Below are positions 1 through 11,669 of a DNA stretch of 64,000 nt, piece by piece; position 1 is the stretch's first letter, and every line of letters begins with the position of its first letter. The stretch is from Gnetum montanum (lineage: Eukaryota; Streptophyta; Gnetopsida; Gnetales; Gnetaceae). The notes beneath the pieces were generated by a model. The model worked only from the letters and a program-made list of their open reading frames with translations, did not search any database and was not told the origin of the DNA. The DNA is taken from positions 351,630 through 415,629 of the forward strand of contig MNCI01018080.1 in the NCBI GenBank assembly GCA_015680685.1, written 5' to 3'. A program made the position numbers and the translations under genes.

Positions 1-2480
1 AGAAGCACTTGTTTGTTTTGGCATCTTAATAACAAATGGTGCCTGTGGTGTTGGCACAGGTGATGTAGCTTTGAGCATAAAGGGTGTAGGGGCAGATGTT
101 TGAGGAGGGATCTTAAGGAAAAATGGTTGTCGTGGTGTTGTTTTTATTATTGTCAGGGTTGCTGCATTTCGAGGAGGGACATGCACCACGAACGGTTCCT
201 ATGGTGGTTCTGTGTTGCCATCAATGCCAACAATGTTGATTGTATACCCCACATTGTTAGCATTTAGGGGATCCTTGTAAACGTGCATTGACTAGTTTTT
301 CGGACGAACAGGACTACTTTCATCCAAGACTAGCTTGCCCTAATCGATCAGGCATTGGATAACATCTTTCAATGCTAGACAGTAGTCTGTATCGTGACCA
401 CATAGTTGGTGATAGTCACAAAAACATTCTAGCTTGAAGTTCTTAGGAACTAACAGCTCATTGGGTGTGGCCAAGGAGGGTTTCCTAAGAAGCTTGTAAT
501 ACCATTGATGTCATTTAATTACTTCCTTTGACATATGTTTGTGCTGTATATACCCATCTCCCAATAGTTTCTTTAGAAGTTTTGAAGGCTTAATGGGTAA
601 AGGGGTGTATTTGGAGGGATCCTTATGCTCGAAGTTGGGCTTAGGCTAAGTTGATGCCTCAAGTGCTGATGTTGAGGGCTGAATGGTGTTACTTGAGCTA
701 GATGTGGCATTAGTGGGCACCGTGGTCACCTTTTTGTTGTTGCTGTTTTTGGGTTTGGTCTCGTTAGCCATAGCAGCCACCATGGTTGTTGCAACCTTGC
801 CCTTCTCTCTATCCTTTTTGATGTACGTTTTTTTGTATGCAACATAGACCAGGACTTTGCTAGCTTTGGCCGCATCCTAGATGCTCTTGGTCTGAGCGAA
901 AGCTTGACTGAGGGAGTGTGGGGCTAGGTAGTAAATATTTGACTTAATAAAGTCATTTACTGCCCCCCTAAAGATGGCCAACAAGTGGGCCTCGGTGATA
1001 GGTTTGCGTATCTCATTCAAGGTGGCACTCCACCGCTGTATAAATCTTTGTACAAACTCTAGCGAATCTTGCTTGACGCTCATCAACTGGTCCAACATGA
1101 CCTCGGGTTTCAAGTTATACTTGAAGCGAGTCACGAACTAACTCAGCATCCGCTCCAAAGTTGAGATGGAGGCACATGGGAGTGCACGGTACTAGTCTAG
1201 AGCTTTGCCTGTCAAAGACATGGCAAAGACGCAGATAATGGTGTGCGGCCATTGTTGCAACAATAGAGATTTAGATCTAAACGTTACCAAATGTGCGTTG
1301 GGATCACCCTTCCCATTGTATTTCATAAATTGGAGGAGTGGCACCCTAGGGGGTAACATAAGCATGGGAATTTTTAGGCTAATGGGATCGTCATGATAAA
1401 AGTCTGTGACCTGTACTGTGTCAGAACTGGTGGCTTTGAGGCATTTGATTTTCTCAGTGAGGGTCTGGATAAGTTGAAAAGCTTGATCTAGATCCAATGA
1501 CATTGTAGATGATTGCGGGGCTACTTGAGCAGCCATCATATGTGCCGATGGGGGTTGTGGTGTAGGAGTAGTGGCCTAGCCCATGGGGGGTGTTGTTGGT
1601 GTTGCTCTTGCGAATGGTGTTGCTTGAGCTATCCACCACCCAGTGGGTGGTGATGTTAATGCAGTAGTCGCTGGTGGGGCTATGGGATTGATGGCTTTCC
1701 TGATTAGTAGGATGGCCCACAGCCCTGCACTAGGTTGTGCTACGTGCTAAAGTTGATGTGCTTGGGGTTGCACATAGTATGATACCTGAGAGGGTTGTGC
1801 CATAGGTAAGGAAGGGGTTGGTGCCCACCACACAGTTGAGACTGGCTTAGCCACTAGTGGTGGGACAGGTGTAGATGAGGGACCAGAGGTGAAGCTCGCA
1901 TGCGACTGAGATGTGGATAGAGTGTGGACGTATGGTAGCATAGCCATGACTGACGTTGGGTACGCTGCTAGGGTAGAATGAGAAGGAAGGGTGACTGGGA
2001 ACGAAGCTGAAGGACCCCCTTGCTAGTATGTAGAAGGTACGAGATGACTGGCCATGGCTGACAAAGGTGTAGATTGTGGTAGGGTTGTGGTAACCATGAA
2101 GGGGGAAGAAGCAAAGAGTAGATATGACTGAAAGATAGTAGTGGGAGGGATAACTGTAACACAAATTTGGCCACCACCTTTAGAGTGGGAGTCCAGGTCT
2201 TCCTATCCATCCTAAAATGCCTTATCATAGTGGGATGCCGTATCCCACTCCTTGGACCTACTGACTTACATCAATTGGTCCAAGACCCATTGATATTGTT
2301 CAGTCAATGGGATGATGACGCCAGGGGCAGGGATGAACTCCCTCCCATTTCGGTGGAGGAACTCAAAGTTACATTTGTCTTCAAGTTCTTGGCGGTTCAA
2401 GGGTATATTTTCCTAGACTTTTGCATAGAGGAAGTCATATCACTCTGCATCTTGCTCCAAGCGCTTGGGTGACAGGTGCC
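1..2480 (-). pseudogene. Element A: broken gag of a Tat/Ogre-like Ty3/gypsy retrotransposon
   Basis: On the minus strand a proline-rich N-terminal part (about 2470-1550) leads into a gag core (about 1450-860). The core has the family pattern YNGKGDPNAHL, then SLTGKALD, FKYNLKP, and a run resembling the gag helical region ending at TEAHLLAIFRGAV. Further on (about 460-360) is a zinc-finger-like C-x2-H-x2-C-x-H-x4-C stretch (CDYHQLCGHDTDYC) followed by LKDVIQCLIDQGKL, which is characteristic of Tat/Ogre-lineage gag. Gag would package element RNA in cytoplasmic particles. The frame is broken by several stops, for example a TAG after GKALD where family members have Trp. The element continues beyond the left edge, so pol is not visible. 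Lineage rests on motif memory only. Confidence 0.72.
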
Positions 2481-2928
2481 ATAGTCTAAGGAATTGACGT
2501 GGTGCCAGCATCGGGCTAAGCGGCCGCTCGGGACCTGTCGTGTTTTGGACCGAGTAGGGAACCTCTAGATTCAAGGTGGTGGTGATAGTAGTTGTAGGAA
2601 TCATCTTTAGTTGTAAGGTGAAAAGGAAGAAAGTGAGACTGGGTATGCTGAGAAATTATGCTTGCTACACTAGGCAAGAATGTTATGCTAGAGGATTTGC
2701 TGCGTCGCACGAGGTGCAGGTAGCGTGGGGTAGTAAACAGAGTAAATGTAGTAAGGTGAGCAATCGATTGGAGGCTTTAGTCCTGCCAGGTCCCAAAGGA
2801 ATTGTCATTGTGAGCAATCTATATCACACAGTGCGTAGACAACCACAAGGATGTCACGTCTATGCTAGTAGGTGACAGGGTACAAACAGCATGCAGGATA
2901 CCCGTGATACACAAAAAGGGCACAAAGG

Positions 2929-2946
2929 GCCCTCCTTCTAGTGCCA
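2929..2946 (-). other. Element A: probable primer-binding site
   Basis: On the minus strand this reads TGGCACTAGAAGGAGGGC, beginning with the TGG expected opposite a tRNA CCA end. It lies five bases inside the proposed 5' LTR border (2952) and upstream of gag. The exact tRNA was not identified; a tRNA comparison would settle it. Confidence 0.45.
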
Positions 2947-3402
2947 AAAACTGTAGTGACCGAAAATGTTAGTGGCTGGAACATCGAGAGGTTGTCAGGC
3001 ATATAGCCTAACCCTGGATCTGTGCGAGGGCTGTGCTGGAGAGAAACAAAAATGGGGTGCCCTGAACGGTCTGGTCGATCAAACAGGGACTTAGTCAGTG
3101 TACAATAACCTTTCGTAAATGTTTATTTTTGGAGGCGGTGTATGCAAGTTGAAACGATAATCGACAAATGTAAAGTGATGAAAAATAATGCAAGATATGA
3201 TAATAACACACAAAAAATGAAACAGGCTTGGGTGAGAAAATGCACCACCCCAAGATCAGGGATTTGATCTTTGTTGTGGTTGGAAGGTGTTCAACTGACA
3301 TGCAGCACTGGAGAGGCATTGCTTACAAAAGAGTAGTATGGTCACAAGTCCTTGAACTGCAATCAATAACTTACCACCAAAAATCCTTTGTTCACCAGTC
3401 TC

Positions 3403-3560
3403 TCTCCAAAGCCAAATGCTAGAAAGCCAAATGTCAAGAATGCCAATCGTGAGAAAGCCAAAATGCTAAAAAAAAAGCCAACGATGCCAAAAGCCAATTC
3501 TCAAAGCCAACTAATTCCTAAAAGAGTTCTCCAAAAGCCAACCAGAAGCCAACCCCTTGA
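3403..3560 (-). repeat. TTGGCTTT-type short repeats in the transcribed part of LTR A
   Basis: About ten irregular copies of AAAGCCAA (TTGGCTTT on the element strand) occur in 160 bp, separated by 6-15 bases. They lie just downstream of the TATA box, so they would be in the R/leader RNA of element A. Seen directly; function unknown. Confidence 0.7.
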
Positions 3561-3576
3561 ATGTTGTTTGCTGGGG

Positions 3577-3584
3577 TATTTATA
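3577..3584 (-). promoter_or_regulatory. TATA box of LTR A
   Basis: The minus strand reads CCTATAAATACCCC here, a good plant TATA match. It lies 1.5 kb inside the start of the LTR, the expected U3/R position. No transcript evidence. Confidence 0.55.
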
Positions 3585-3949
3585 GGACCAAGAGCAAGAG
3601 AAAAACGTGGTTTGGATGCCACATTTCTTGGGTCCCATAGAGTGCAATTGTGACCATGTTGTGCTATTGTGTAGTGCTACTATGTTGTGACCATACCGCT
3701 GAAATTGCATGTGCCAAAATCTAGAAAGCATGCCATGTTTGTTACTAGAGAAAATGCTAATAATGAATGTAAAGTGGAGCTTGTGCTCCAAGACTACGTC
3801 TCCCCTACTCTTGTGAGCAGAGTCAAGCGTAGGAATAACTCTGGGGATTAATCAGGGGGGTGCAAGATGAAGCAAACTTGCTAATTTCTTCTGAGAATGA
3901 TCATTGCCAACAAGTTCTAGAGCTAACTGCAAATGTCTTAATGCTTCAA

Positions 3950-4800
3950 TGCAAGTGTTACACTACTTACGCTGCCTAGTGTGTCAGCGTAGCGTAAATA
4001 GCTACACACTATGCTATGCTATGCTGCGTAGCATAGCATAGCGTAATCGTCGATCTAGAAAGAAGTTTTGCCTGAAAGCCAAAGATACCTGTCTGAGGCC
4101 TAGCCAAACAAGTAACTGCAACCTTGTCTCTCATGCTGAAAAGTCTTTGGACCTACTGAGTTCATCTTCGGGACATTTTATTATTTTGCATCCTCACTAC
4201 GCTATGCTACGCTATGCAGTGTAGCACAATGTAGCGGCCAAATAGACATGCATCCTTGTCTGATCTGTAATGTTTTTTCAAGAGACCTGAGGGCTAAGTG
4301 GGACAGGCAGTTTTGGAGGCCAAAGTGTTGCCAAGTGCAATCCTCTTGCTGGAACCACTTGGCAAAGGGGCCTTCGTGTTTTTTGTCCTTGCTACGCTGC
4401 ATAGCGAAGTACAGCGTAGCACCCAATGTTGGCTGAATCCTGACTGATTGTGCAAACATTTTGTCATAGGATGTTTGTCATGTCCTGGTGTGTCAGCAGA
4501 GCAAACCTATTTAATAGTTAAAGCATGGGCAAATGATTTTACCTCATTAGAGCTGTCTGAGTAGGAGTGTTGTCAAAGTACATCCCCGCTATACTGTGTT
4601 ACGCTGTGTAGTGTAGCACTTAGATTAAGATGATTCTTGATAGAATTCGCCACATTCTATTGTGCCATATCACTCATGTTTCAGGGATGAAACATGGCAA
4701 ATGCTCTGGAGGACTGAATTGTTATCAATTTGCATCTTGGATGTCTGATTGGTCTTCTCAAGACTTGCTAGGCTATGCAGCGTAGTGTAGCATAGTAGGC
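3950..4800. repeat. GCTACGC/GCATAGC palindromic repeat clusters in U3 of LTR A
   Basis: Five clusters (about 3965-4045, 4195-4235, 4390-4420, 4590-4615 and 4770-4797) carry variants of GCTACGCTATGC and its reverse complement, separated by 130-180 bp of non-repeated DNA. The strongest is a hairpin with perfect 13-bp arms, GCTATGCTATGCT (4013-4025) and AGCATAGCATAGC (4030-4042), around a 4-base loop. All lie upstream of the TATA box in element orientation. Confidence 0.75.
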
Positions 4801-5090
4801 TTCTTGGTTAGAAAACTTGCCAAACTGTTTAGCTCATCCTAAACACTTTAGGCATCTCCTAGTGTGGTCCCTGGGTAGACTGTTAGCTAGGTCAAATGTC
4901 AAGCTAGGTAGGTTGGAGAGTTTAGCAAGCCTATTAGCCCTGGAGATAGAAAACTTGTCAGACTGTACAGTCTACCCCCAGTGCCTACATTGTTCGGATG
5001 GTCCATCGTGACACTGCACTTGTGGAAATCCTTGCCTGAATTTCAAGACTATGCTGAAGCATCAGGGTCCTGAAATTTTATGGTGTTTCA

Positions 5091-6900
5091 ACCCTCTCAT
5101 CTAAATAGCTAGCCTAATTATAGTAAGTATCATGAATTATAACATTATAAATGACAAAGAGTCTACGGAGAAAAGCTATCATTCACTACCTAATCTTACC
5201 ACAAAATATCCTCTTATTAAAACTATGAAACATATATACCAGGTCATGATTCTTACATCTTAACATGTGACTACATTATCATATTGGGTCCGTCTCTTGA
5301 TCATCTATTAGTCCACCATTGAAATTTTGTGATTTTCCTCAATTGCTAATTTGGCATTAGAGAAGTTGAACCAATGCCTCAATGAGACCTAATTCCAAGC
5401 AAGATGATCTTCTTACCCAAAGCTTGGAAGACAAATAACCATTGCTAGCTTAAATACTACCTCAACATGATAATCATGTTTGTGGATGAGATGTTAGGAG
5501 GCATTAAAGTGAATAATGGGATCGATCCTTCCTACTCTAAGTTGGAAAGATATTTCCTCCCAAGTCCATCCAATAGCCATGAGTGACTCATGGTAGTGTT
5601 GTGTACATTAGCTTATAGGTTTCATTCTTTTACATTTCCAAGATGGATATACAGAATCTCAGAAGATTTAATCTTGTCTATAAGAGTAAAGTAATGGATG
5701 TTTAATGCATGTCATATACATCTACATAGAATAATGACCAAGTATTAACATGGAGCTTAAGAAACTAATGATGTGCACTTATCCTTAGCTAGTAGATGGA
5801 TTCGTGAACCTTTAGGTCATTCATCCCTCATACCAAGATCAGGCCTATCATGGAGAACATGAACTAAACCAACACACAAAAATCCTGAATATCATCTATG
5901 CTTTTGGATCTCCTTCACCTCATTTAGAAACCTAGCAACTATGACATGACATGAGTTCTCCTCTAAAGTCACCTCATGTAATGCCCTTTCAAATATTTCT
6001 AGGTAAGAGTGCTTATGATCAGGATCCTTGAACTTGCAAGAATAATAAAATAGACAACTACATCAACCTATGACCCATATCATGAATTGATTCTACAACC
6101 TTACAAAATGTTAAGGTGCAAACAAAGTTTACAATCAATATACTTAGAAATTGTGATGTAGATACTTGTAAGTTTGAACAAACTCTAGATGAAGTGGATA
6201 TCTAGTAGGAGGGTAGTATTAAAATTGAACTATTTGTAGAGGTGATCCCTCTACAAATGGTCTAGCTCCCTCAATTGAATGTCTCAACTTCAATCCATAT
6301 CATCTATGATGATATTAATGTCATCCAGGTACTAGGTGATGCATCCTAATAACCTTGTAGCATATCCTCTTCAGTGCATGCCAGATGGTAGGAAGAGATA
6401 ATATTGTCTAGACTAGCACATGAAATTAATCAATGTAGAACATGAGAAAACATTTAGCCCTTGGATAGATCCAAATCTACATGGGATAAAGGAATCGATC
6501 ATTGATAATAGGAAGATCTTTTATTCTCTAAGGCCTCTTGATCACCATAGGAATCATATTATAGATAAGGAAAAAACATAGAATCCATCACCAAGAGTCT
6601 TGGTTGCATATCATGCTTGCAAAACATAATAATTCATAAAACATAGGTTAGTACACATGACAAGGCATAACAACACAAAATAAAACTTAGCATTTAAACT
6701 TTAAAACATGCATGGAGTCCTAGAATACCAAGCAATTAAACATACATGTTCCAAACCATATGATGATAAGAAACACTAACTTAGACCCCACTAGTCAAGA
6801 CATAATTATTTTCCATCTTTTCTACTCATGCCACACTTAAACAAATTTTGGTTTCATCTTCATCTCTCTTAGGTTTAGCCCAATTTTCACTTTGATCAAA
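5091..6900. other. Intergenic stretch without recognised gene
   Basis: AT-rich sequence with stops in all frames. I found no domain motif, LTR end, tRNA-like box or long reading frame. It may be old repeat debris, but nothing assigns it to a family. Confidence 0.5.
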
Positions 6901-6914
6901 ATTCATCCTCCCCA

Positions 6915-7280
6915 TATTTCCCATTGAAGTTAAAAAAATTTTGGTTTTGGTTTCTCCCTAAAGCTAGAAAGTATTAGGTTTTGGTTTTCTCCAAAGTTAG
7001 AAATTTTTTTATTTTGGTTTCTCCCTAGGAAGATTTTTTATTTTGATTTCTCCTTGGAGTTAGAAAAGTTTTAATTTCAATTTTCTCCAAAGTTAGAAAA
7101 TTTTTAGGTTTGGTTTCTCCCTAGAGTTAACAAATTTTTGGTTCTATTTTCTCCATAGAGTTAGAAATTTTTTGGTTTGGTTTCTTCCTGGAGTAAGAAA
7201 ATTTTTAGTTTTGGTTCCTTAAAGACTTGGAAAATTTATAGTTTCAATACCTCCTAATAATTAGAGATTTTTTGTAGCCT
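6915..7280. repeat. Degenerate minisatellite, about 40-bp unit, 8-9 copies
   Basis: A unit of the form 'agttagaaaatttttggtt' followed by 'ttggtttctccctag' recurs about every 40 bases, with many substitutions and small indels. The first copies overlap a TTTTGGTTTTGG run near 6935 and the last fade near 7270. The array is non-coding in every frame. Confidence 0.75.
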
Positions 7281-7365
7281 CCCTTCTTATCTAACACTTG
7301 TGAAAATTTTGATTCTTCCTTTCTACCCCACTCCCTTGGATACTTGGAAATGTTTTCTTTCTTGC

Positions 7366-7475
7366 TAAAAGGCCTATGACAATGTTTCTTTCTTTCTTTC
7401 TTGTCCCACGGAAATTATTCTCTTTTTGGGGTCCGACACCCCCCCATTAGGCAGTAAAAGGCCTATGACAATGTT
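7366..7475. repeat. Perfect 21-bp direct repeat 89 bp apart
   Basis: The same 21 bases (core AAAAGGCCTATGACAATG) occur at 7366-7386 and 7455-7475. Between them are a TTTC microsatellite and a GTCCGACACCCCCCC stretch. This could be a segmental duplication or a target duplication around a short insertion. Confidence 0.7.
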
Positions 7476-9690
7476 CGGTGGGACACAGCACGTTGCTTAT
7501 GATTTTCTATGGTTTATTCATATGACCATGGCATGTTATCATGGACATACAAGTCGGAAATACCCTATCCATTCAAAATTTGGCCGCCGAACATGATTTT
7601 TCATGGCAGAGATTTCAAGGCTCTAATTTGTTACCACAGGTTTGTGGGGCACATTGGTAGCAGTGTTTTATGACTTTTGGCTCTATTTAGCGGCATGCTT
7701 TAATCTAGTGGTGATTTTCACGGTTCATCTTATGTTTCGAAGCTGCTGGCTGTGGAGAATTCAGTTCATTCTTGTCGATATTTACAGCCCCAGATTTTTT
7801 CGTATTAGGGAAAATTTTCTGCATTTTAGATTAGTAAACCCTTAATGATTTGTCTGGTTTCATTATTTAGGCATTTAGCTGGTCTATTTGCTGCAAAAGC
7901 AGTCGGTGTCAAAATTTGCGGCATGACATATGGCTCTTGTCAGTGCCCATATGTATGCACTGTTTGAACCACGGGCTTTGTTCATCTATTCTATTTTCTG
8001 TTGATACAGGTCAATGTATAGCTGGTTTGGTTTGGGTTTGTGTAGATTCCTTCCCTTTCTATGTCATTCGGTGTTATGGTTGGAAATATAGTAGGAGACG
8101 GAATTTCAAATACAAACATAATTAGGGTCAACAGGTTTATTTTCTGCTAGGTTGGAATCCTCCCTGAATGCTTTGTGTGCTCTGTGTTCTGCATTATATT
8201 GATGTATTTTTTTGGTAAATTTTAATGTATTTTTAATACAATATACACATTATTCTTGATTATTCCGTAAGCCATATGTTTGAGGCCCTTGAACCAGGCA
8301 CTAATTTCGTTCTTCTATTTTATGTCTTCATACTATAAAGTATTGTTGCTTGTGTCGACCTGTGCCGTAGATTGGATTCCTTCCCTTTCCTTTTACATTA
8401 AAACGTATCTTGCTTTTATTACAAAGTTGATTTATGGTTCTTAACAAGGAGGTTTTATGGTACTCAGAAGCTATTGGTTCGGTTTCAAGCTTACGGACAG
8501 AAGCTACAGGATATGGATTGGTATATCTAATTTGAGTTGTTTTTAAATGTGTTGTTAAAATCTGCTATTACTGGTTTTGGCAAAGAGTATCTTCATTTCC
8601 CTGCAAGCATTGTATATGCTAAATAGTTATAGATGCTTGTGATTTTCTTCAATCATCCTTTCTGGCAGGTTTATTTTGTCCAATTGGTGGTAGCTAACAT
8701 GAACAAGGACTTAAAAGGGCCGAGGTTGTTCATTTCTCTTGTGTTCATTTAAATAATTTTGAAAGTTCAATGATTGTTAGACTTTTCTAGCTATAGAACA
8801 TATATAATGAGTGAACCATTGAACTTAGCTACCCTAGAGATTGTTGTCCAAGCTTATTTCTTTTTGTGCAGGCAAAACTACTATGAACATTTTAGAGAAG
8901 CTTATTACCTTTGGAATTGTACCCATTACAATATCAGCTAGTAATGTATTTTTTATAGCTGCTTTTGATATCATTCACTTTTATATATTCAGAAACTGAT
9001 ATATTCATATAAAATATGTTGCTATGATAGTTCTGGATACCTGAAACATGGAACATCAATTGCCAAAACTTTTTGGTAAACATTATTCTCTTTAGTTACA
9101 GATTCAAAAGATATCTTTTGGATGAAAATGAGTTTGATTATGACAAATTGTCATTATTAAGAGACATCAGGCTTCAGCAAAGAAGCTTGAGGTATGCTAA
9201 GAGAGCAAGAGCTGTTTTAATATTTGGATTGCAGTCAATGTTGTAATATTATTATTTGGATTTTGATGAAACATGGAGTATGTGAATACTTATATGGCAG
9301 CAAGTATTTTTCATTGAAACTGGGAAATAGTGAAGGTCTACTATTGATTCATGAAATCATATCCAAAGTTATCGGAATAGCAATAGATTGAGAGTTAACA
9401 TTATCAAATCAAAATCTTTGCTCCAACAAGAGCAAAAACAATTAATGTAGCTCATCATTTCAACCATTGTATCATCAAGTGGATTTATGTTGCTTGAGAA
9501 ATGACATTTCCTCAAGTAAAAAACAATGAATTTTTACTAGTAACATGGCATCATGGCTTTGCCCTGCACAACCATCAAAACCAATGAATTTCTCACTTAC
9601 CTATGCATGGAAAATTTAATAGTGACAAATGCAGTTTTCAAATGAAAATAGACAACCCTAACGTGCAATAGCATTGGGAGCATAGCCAGG
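7476..9690. other. Intergenic stretch left of element B
   Basis: Apart from the exon-like stretches at 8872-9191 I see no gene. Short plus-strand frames at 7642-7845 and 7916-8125 have no recognisable motif and are likely chance. Confidence 0.45.
8872..9191 (+). pseudogene. Two exon-like stretches of an unidentified gene
   Basis: Two short open stretches have splice-like borders: 8872 to about 8942, after a pyrimidine-rich tract ending TTTTTGTGCAG, and 9102-9191, after TTAGTTACAG and followed by the donor-like GAG/GTATGC. The second can read YLLDENEFDYDKLSLLRDIR, an acidic peptide I do not recognise. An acceptor-like TTTCTGGCAG also occurs near 8669. There is no start codon, no matching frame across the gap, and no terminal exon. 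Gene debris or chance are both possible. Confidence 0.2.
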
Positions 9691-10501
9691 TGATGAGTGG
9701 CAAGGTACCCCTATGCCCAACCATACAAATCACTAAGGTGTTTACATGCGATTTGGTTGAATCTGTGGACCTATAGTTCTCTAGTGCACTAGTTCCTCTA
9801 GGAAGTGAAATGGGCATTGAGAATGTTTGTTGTCTTCCCAACTACACTTGTGAAGTTCAAGGGTATGGTTTAAGTGTGATTGAGGTATATGATTTTTCTC
9901 ATTTTATGTTTTATAAGTTTAATCATCTACAACAAGAATAAAAGATAAAGTAATTTAAGATGTAATTCATCTACTCCCTAACTAACCTAATACAAGTACC
10001 CATTCCACTTTCCTGGACACATCTTGAACACATATAGTGTTGTTGGGTTACCAAACGTTAAGTGTTGCTAGGTTACCAAACATTATATGTATGCTCGAAG
10101 TGGTTATGCTTGTGTTTATTAACAACTGGAAATTAATTGCTTAATTGAAATGCATTAAAGTAAAGTGCATTAAAGGAAACATTAATTTATTCTCAGTGTT
10201 GCAGAGATTGTCAAAAGAGTTCGTTTTTATTACCATCACACTACTGTGCTTAGGTACATCAGTGTTCGAACAAAGATCTGTACATATGTAGACTTCTGCT
10301 ATGGAACAAATTGTAAGAGCTTCACTACTTTGATTGAAAAACTATATGAAAATTGATTGGAAATCGTGAGCCCAAGTGCTACATTTATAGGTTGGTGTAT
10401 ACCCCACGATGTTAGATATTTGACATTGCATTGTAGCTCTGACATTGGATACCTGACGTTGAGTACCTGACATTAAAGCATACAAAAAACATGATTTATC
10501 A
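9691..10501 (-). mobile_element. Element B: 3' LTR
   Basis: Runs on the plus strand from TGATGAGTGGCAAGG to ATTTATCA and matches the 5' LTR at 19883-21547 along its length. A TATA-like stretch lies near 10388 (ATTTATAGG), and beyond it lie TGACATTGGATACCTGACGTTGAG-type tandem motifs. The polypurine tract follows at 10502. Confidence 0.85.
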
Positions 10502-10513
10502 TACCCCCATGAT

Positions 10514-11664
10514 TGTACCATCCGAAATCGTCGGTCTCCAGCTGAAAGGAAACAGAGACCGTGAGATCACAGGACACACATAGAAGACCCTACCTTCGCC
10601 TGAGGGCGAGCTAGAATAAACGAAGGTAGAGTACCTTGGGTGGTCCGCACGTGGATCAGACAAGGATTTTCCCGAACGTGAACGACGTAACAGGCGTAAA
10701 ACAGAGCGAAGTGCAATACGTTGGGTTATACGTGAACGGCGTAACACAGAGCGTAAACATCGTAACTAATGCGAATGGAGCGTAAACGTAAAAGAGCGTA
10801 AACAGAATATATGCAACGATTAATGCAAACTGTAACAGATTTTAAGAAGAAAATGTAACAATGGCATTTCAAAATGAGAGTACAATGCATTGGTTTAACG
10901 CAGTTGTGGATTGACACAAGGCGGACAAAAAGCCCCAGTGGATGCAGGGATGATTGTGGGCTGGTTCACACTGTAGGCATAGCGTAGAGTCTGTATGCTT
11001 AGCGTATAGGGTTGTCCAGCGTACAAGGTTTTCTGCTCTGGTTCTCAGCGTCTCTGCTCTTTGGTTTGCTCTAGAATTTTTCAACCGACCTGGATCTCGT
11101 GAAAAAATTGGGCTTTTATACAGGTTTTGACGTTAGACTCGGGTTGGAGGACACGTGGCGCGTTGACTGGGTGCAAAAGCGTAAAATTTACAAGTGTACA
11201 GTATGTTACATTTGCTGGGCGTATACACTGTATCAGGCGAGCATAGACTCTGGGTGTATACACTGAGCGTATACGTTGTATGTGCTGGGCGTATACGCTG
11301 GGTGTATACGCTAATGGTGCTGGGCGTATACGTCGAGCGTATACGCTGATGGTTGCTGCATTGTGCCAAATCTTGCTCTGCAGTGCTGCTTTCATGTCGT
11401 TTTTAAGGATTTCATGCTGGGCGTATACATCGGTTGTACCTGCTGGGCGTACATGTGAGGTGTGTACGCTGGGCGTCTACGCTGGGCGTATACGTTGGAT
11501 GTATACTTGAGCGTATATGCTGAGACCGCATACTTGGTGAAAATTAAGTATCTGATCTCCGAAGTTGCCATGTTTGATAGCAGATGTAGCCGTGGTCGTC
11601 TGCGGGTCGCAGTGACCTGCTTCTTGTCGGAAAAGTACTAAGCTCGAAATTTTGTGGTGTTTCA
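10514..11664 (-). mobile_element. Solo LTR of the element A family, nested in the polypurine tract of element B
   Basis: 1,151 bp with TG...CA ends (TGTACCATCC ... GGTGTTTCA), flanked by ATGAT (10509-10513) and ATGAC (11665-11669), a 4-of-5 target duplication. Removing it restores the junction seen intact in elements C and F (TCATACCCCCATGA then TGAATGAAAAC). The ends resemble those of LTR A. No internal region is present, so it is a solo LTR, the usual product of LTR-LTR recombination. A TATA box (TATAAAA on the minus strand, 11114-11120) separates U3 from R. Confidence 0.85.
11215..11515. repeat. GTATAC palindrome array in U3 of the solo LTR
   Basis: Ten GTATAC hexamers lie in about 285 bp, most inside the longer palindrome AGCGTATACGCT or the unit GCTGGGCGTATACGCT. 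They sit upstream of this LTR's TATA box, where LTR A carries GCATAGC-type repeats instead. Confidence 0.85.
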
Positions 11665-11669
11665 ATGAC

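Larger units (their letters stand above)
2952..5090 (-). mobile_element. Element A: 5' LTR (about 2.1 kb)
   Basis: On the plus strand the block runs from TGTAGTGACCG to GGTGTTTCA, so it has TG...CA ends. Both ends resemble those of the 1,151-bp solo LTR at 10514-11664 (TGTACCATCCGAAA... and ...TGGTGTTTCA), which argues for one LTR family. A minus-strand TATA box (TATAAATA, 3577-3584) divides a long U3 (3585-5090) from a transcribed part with AAAGCCAA repeats. The other LTR lies outside the window, so borders rest on comparison with the solo copy and on the primer site next to it. Confidence 0.66.

Noticed and set aside
10499-11395. Arg-, Tyr- and Thr-rich frames in the solo LTR
   Set aside because: They are translations of the GTATACGC tandem units and lie in a non-coding LTR.
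11215-11515. Possible CRISPR-like array
   Set aside because: Units are short, palindromic, irregularly spaced and variable, lie in an LTR of a plant genome, and have no spacers or cas genes.
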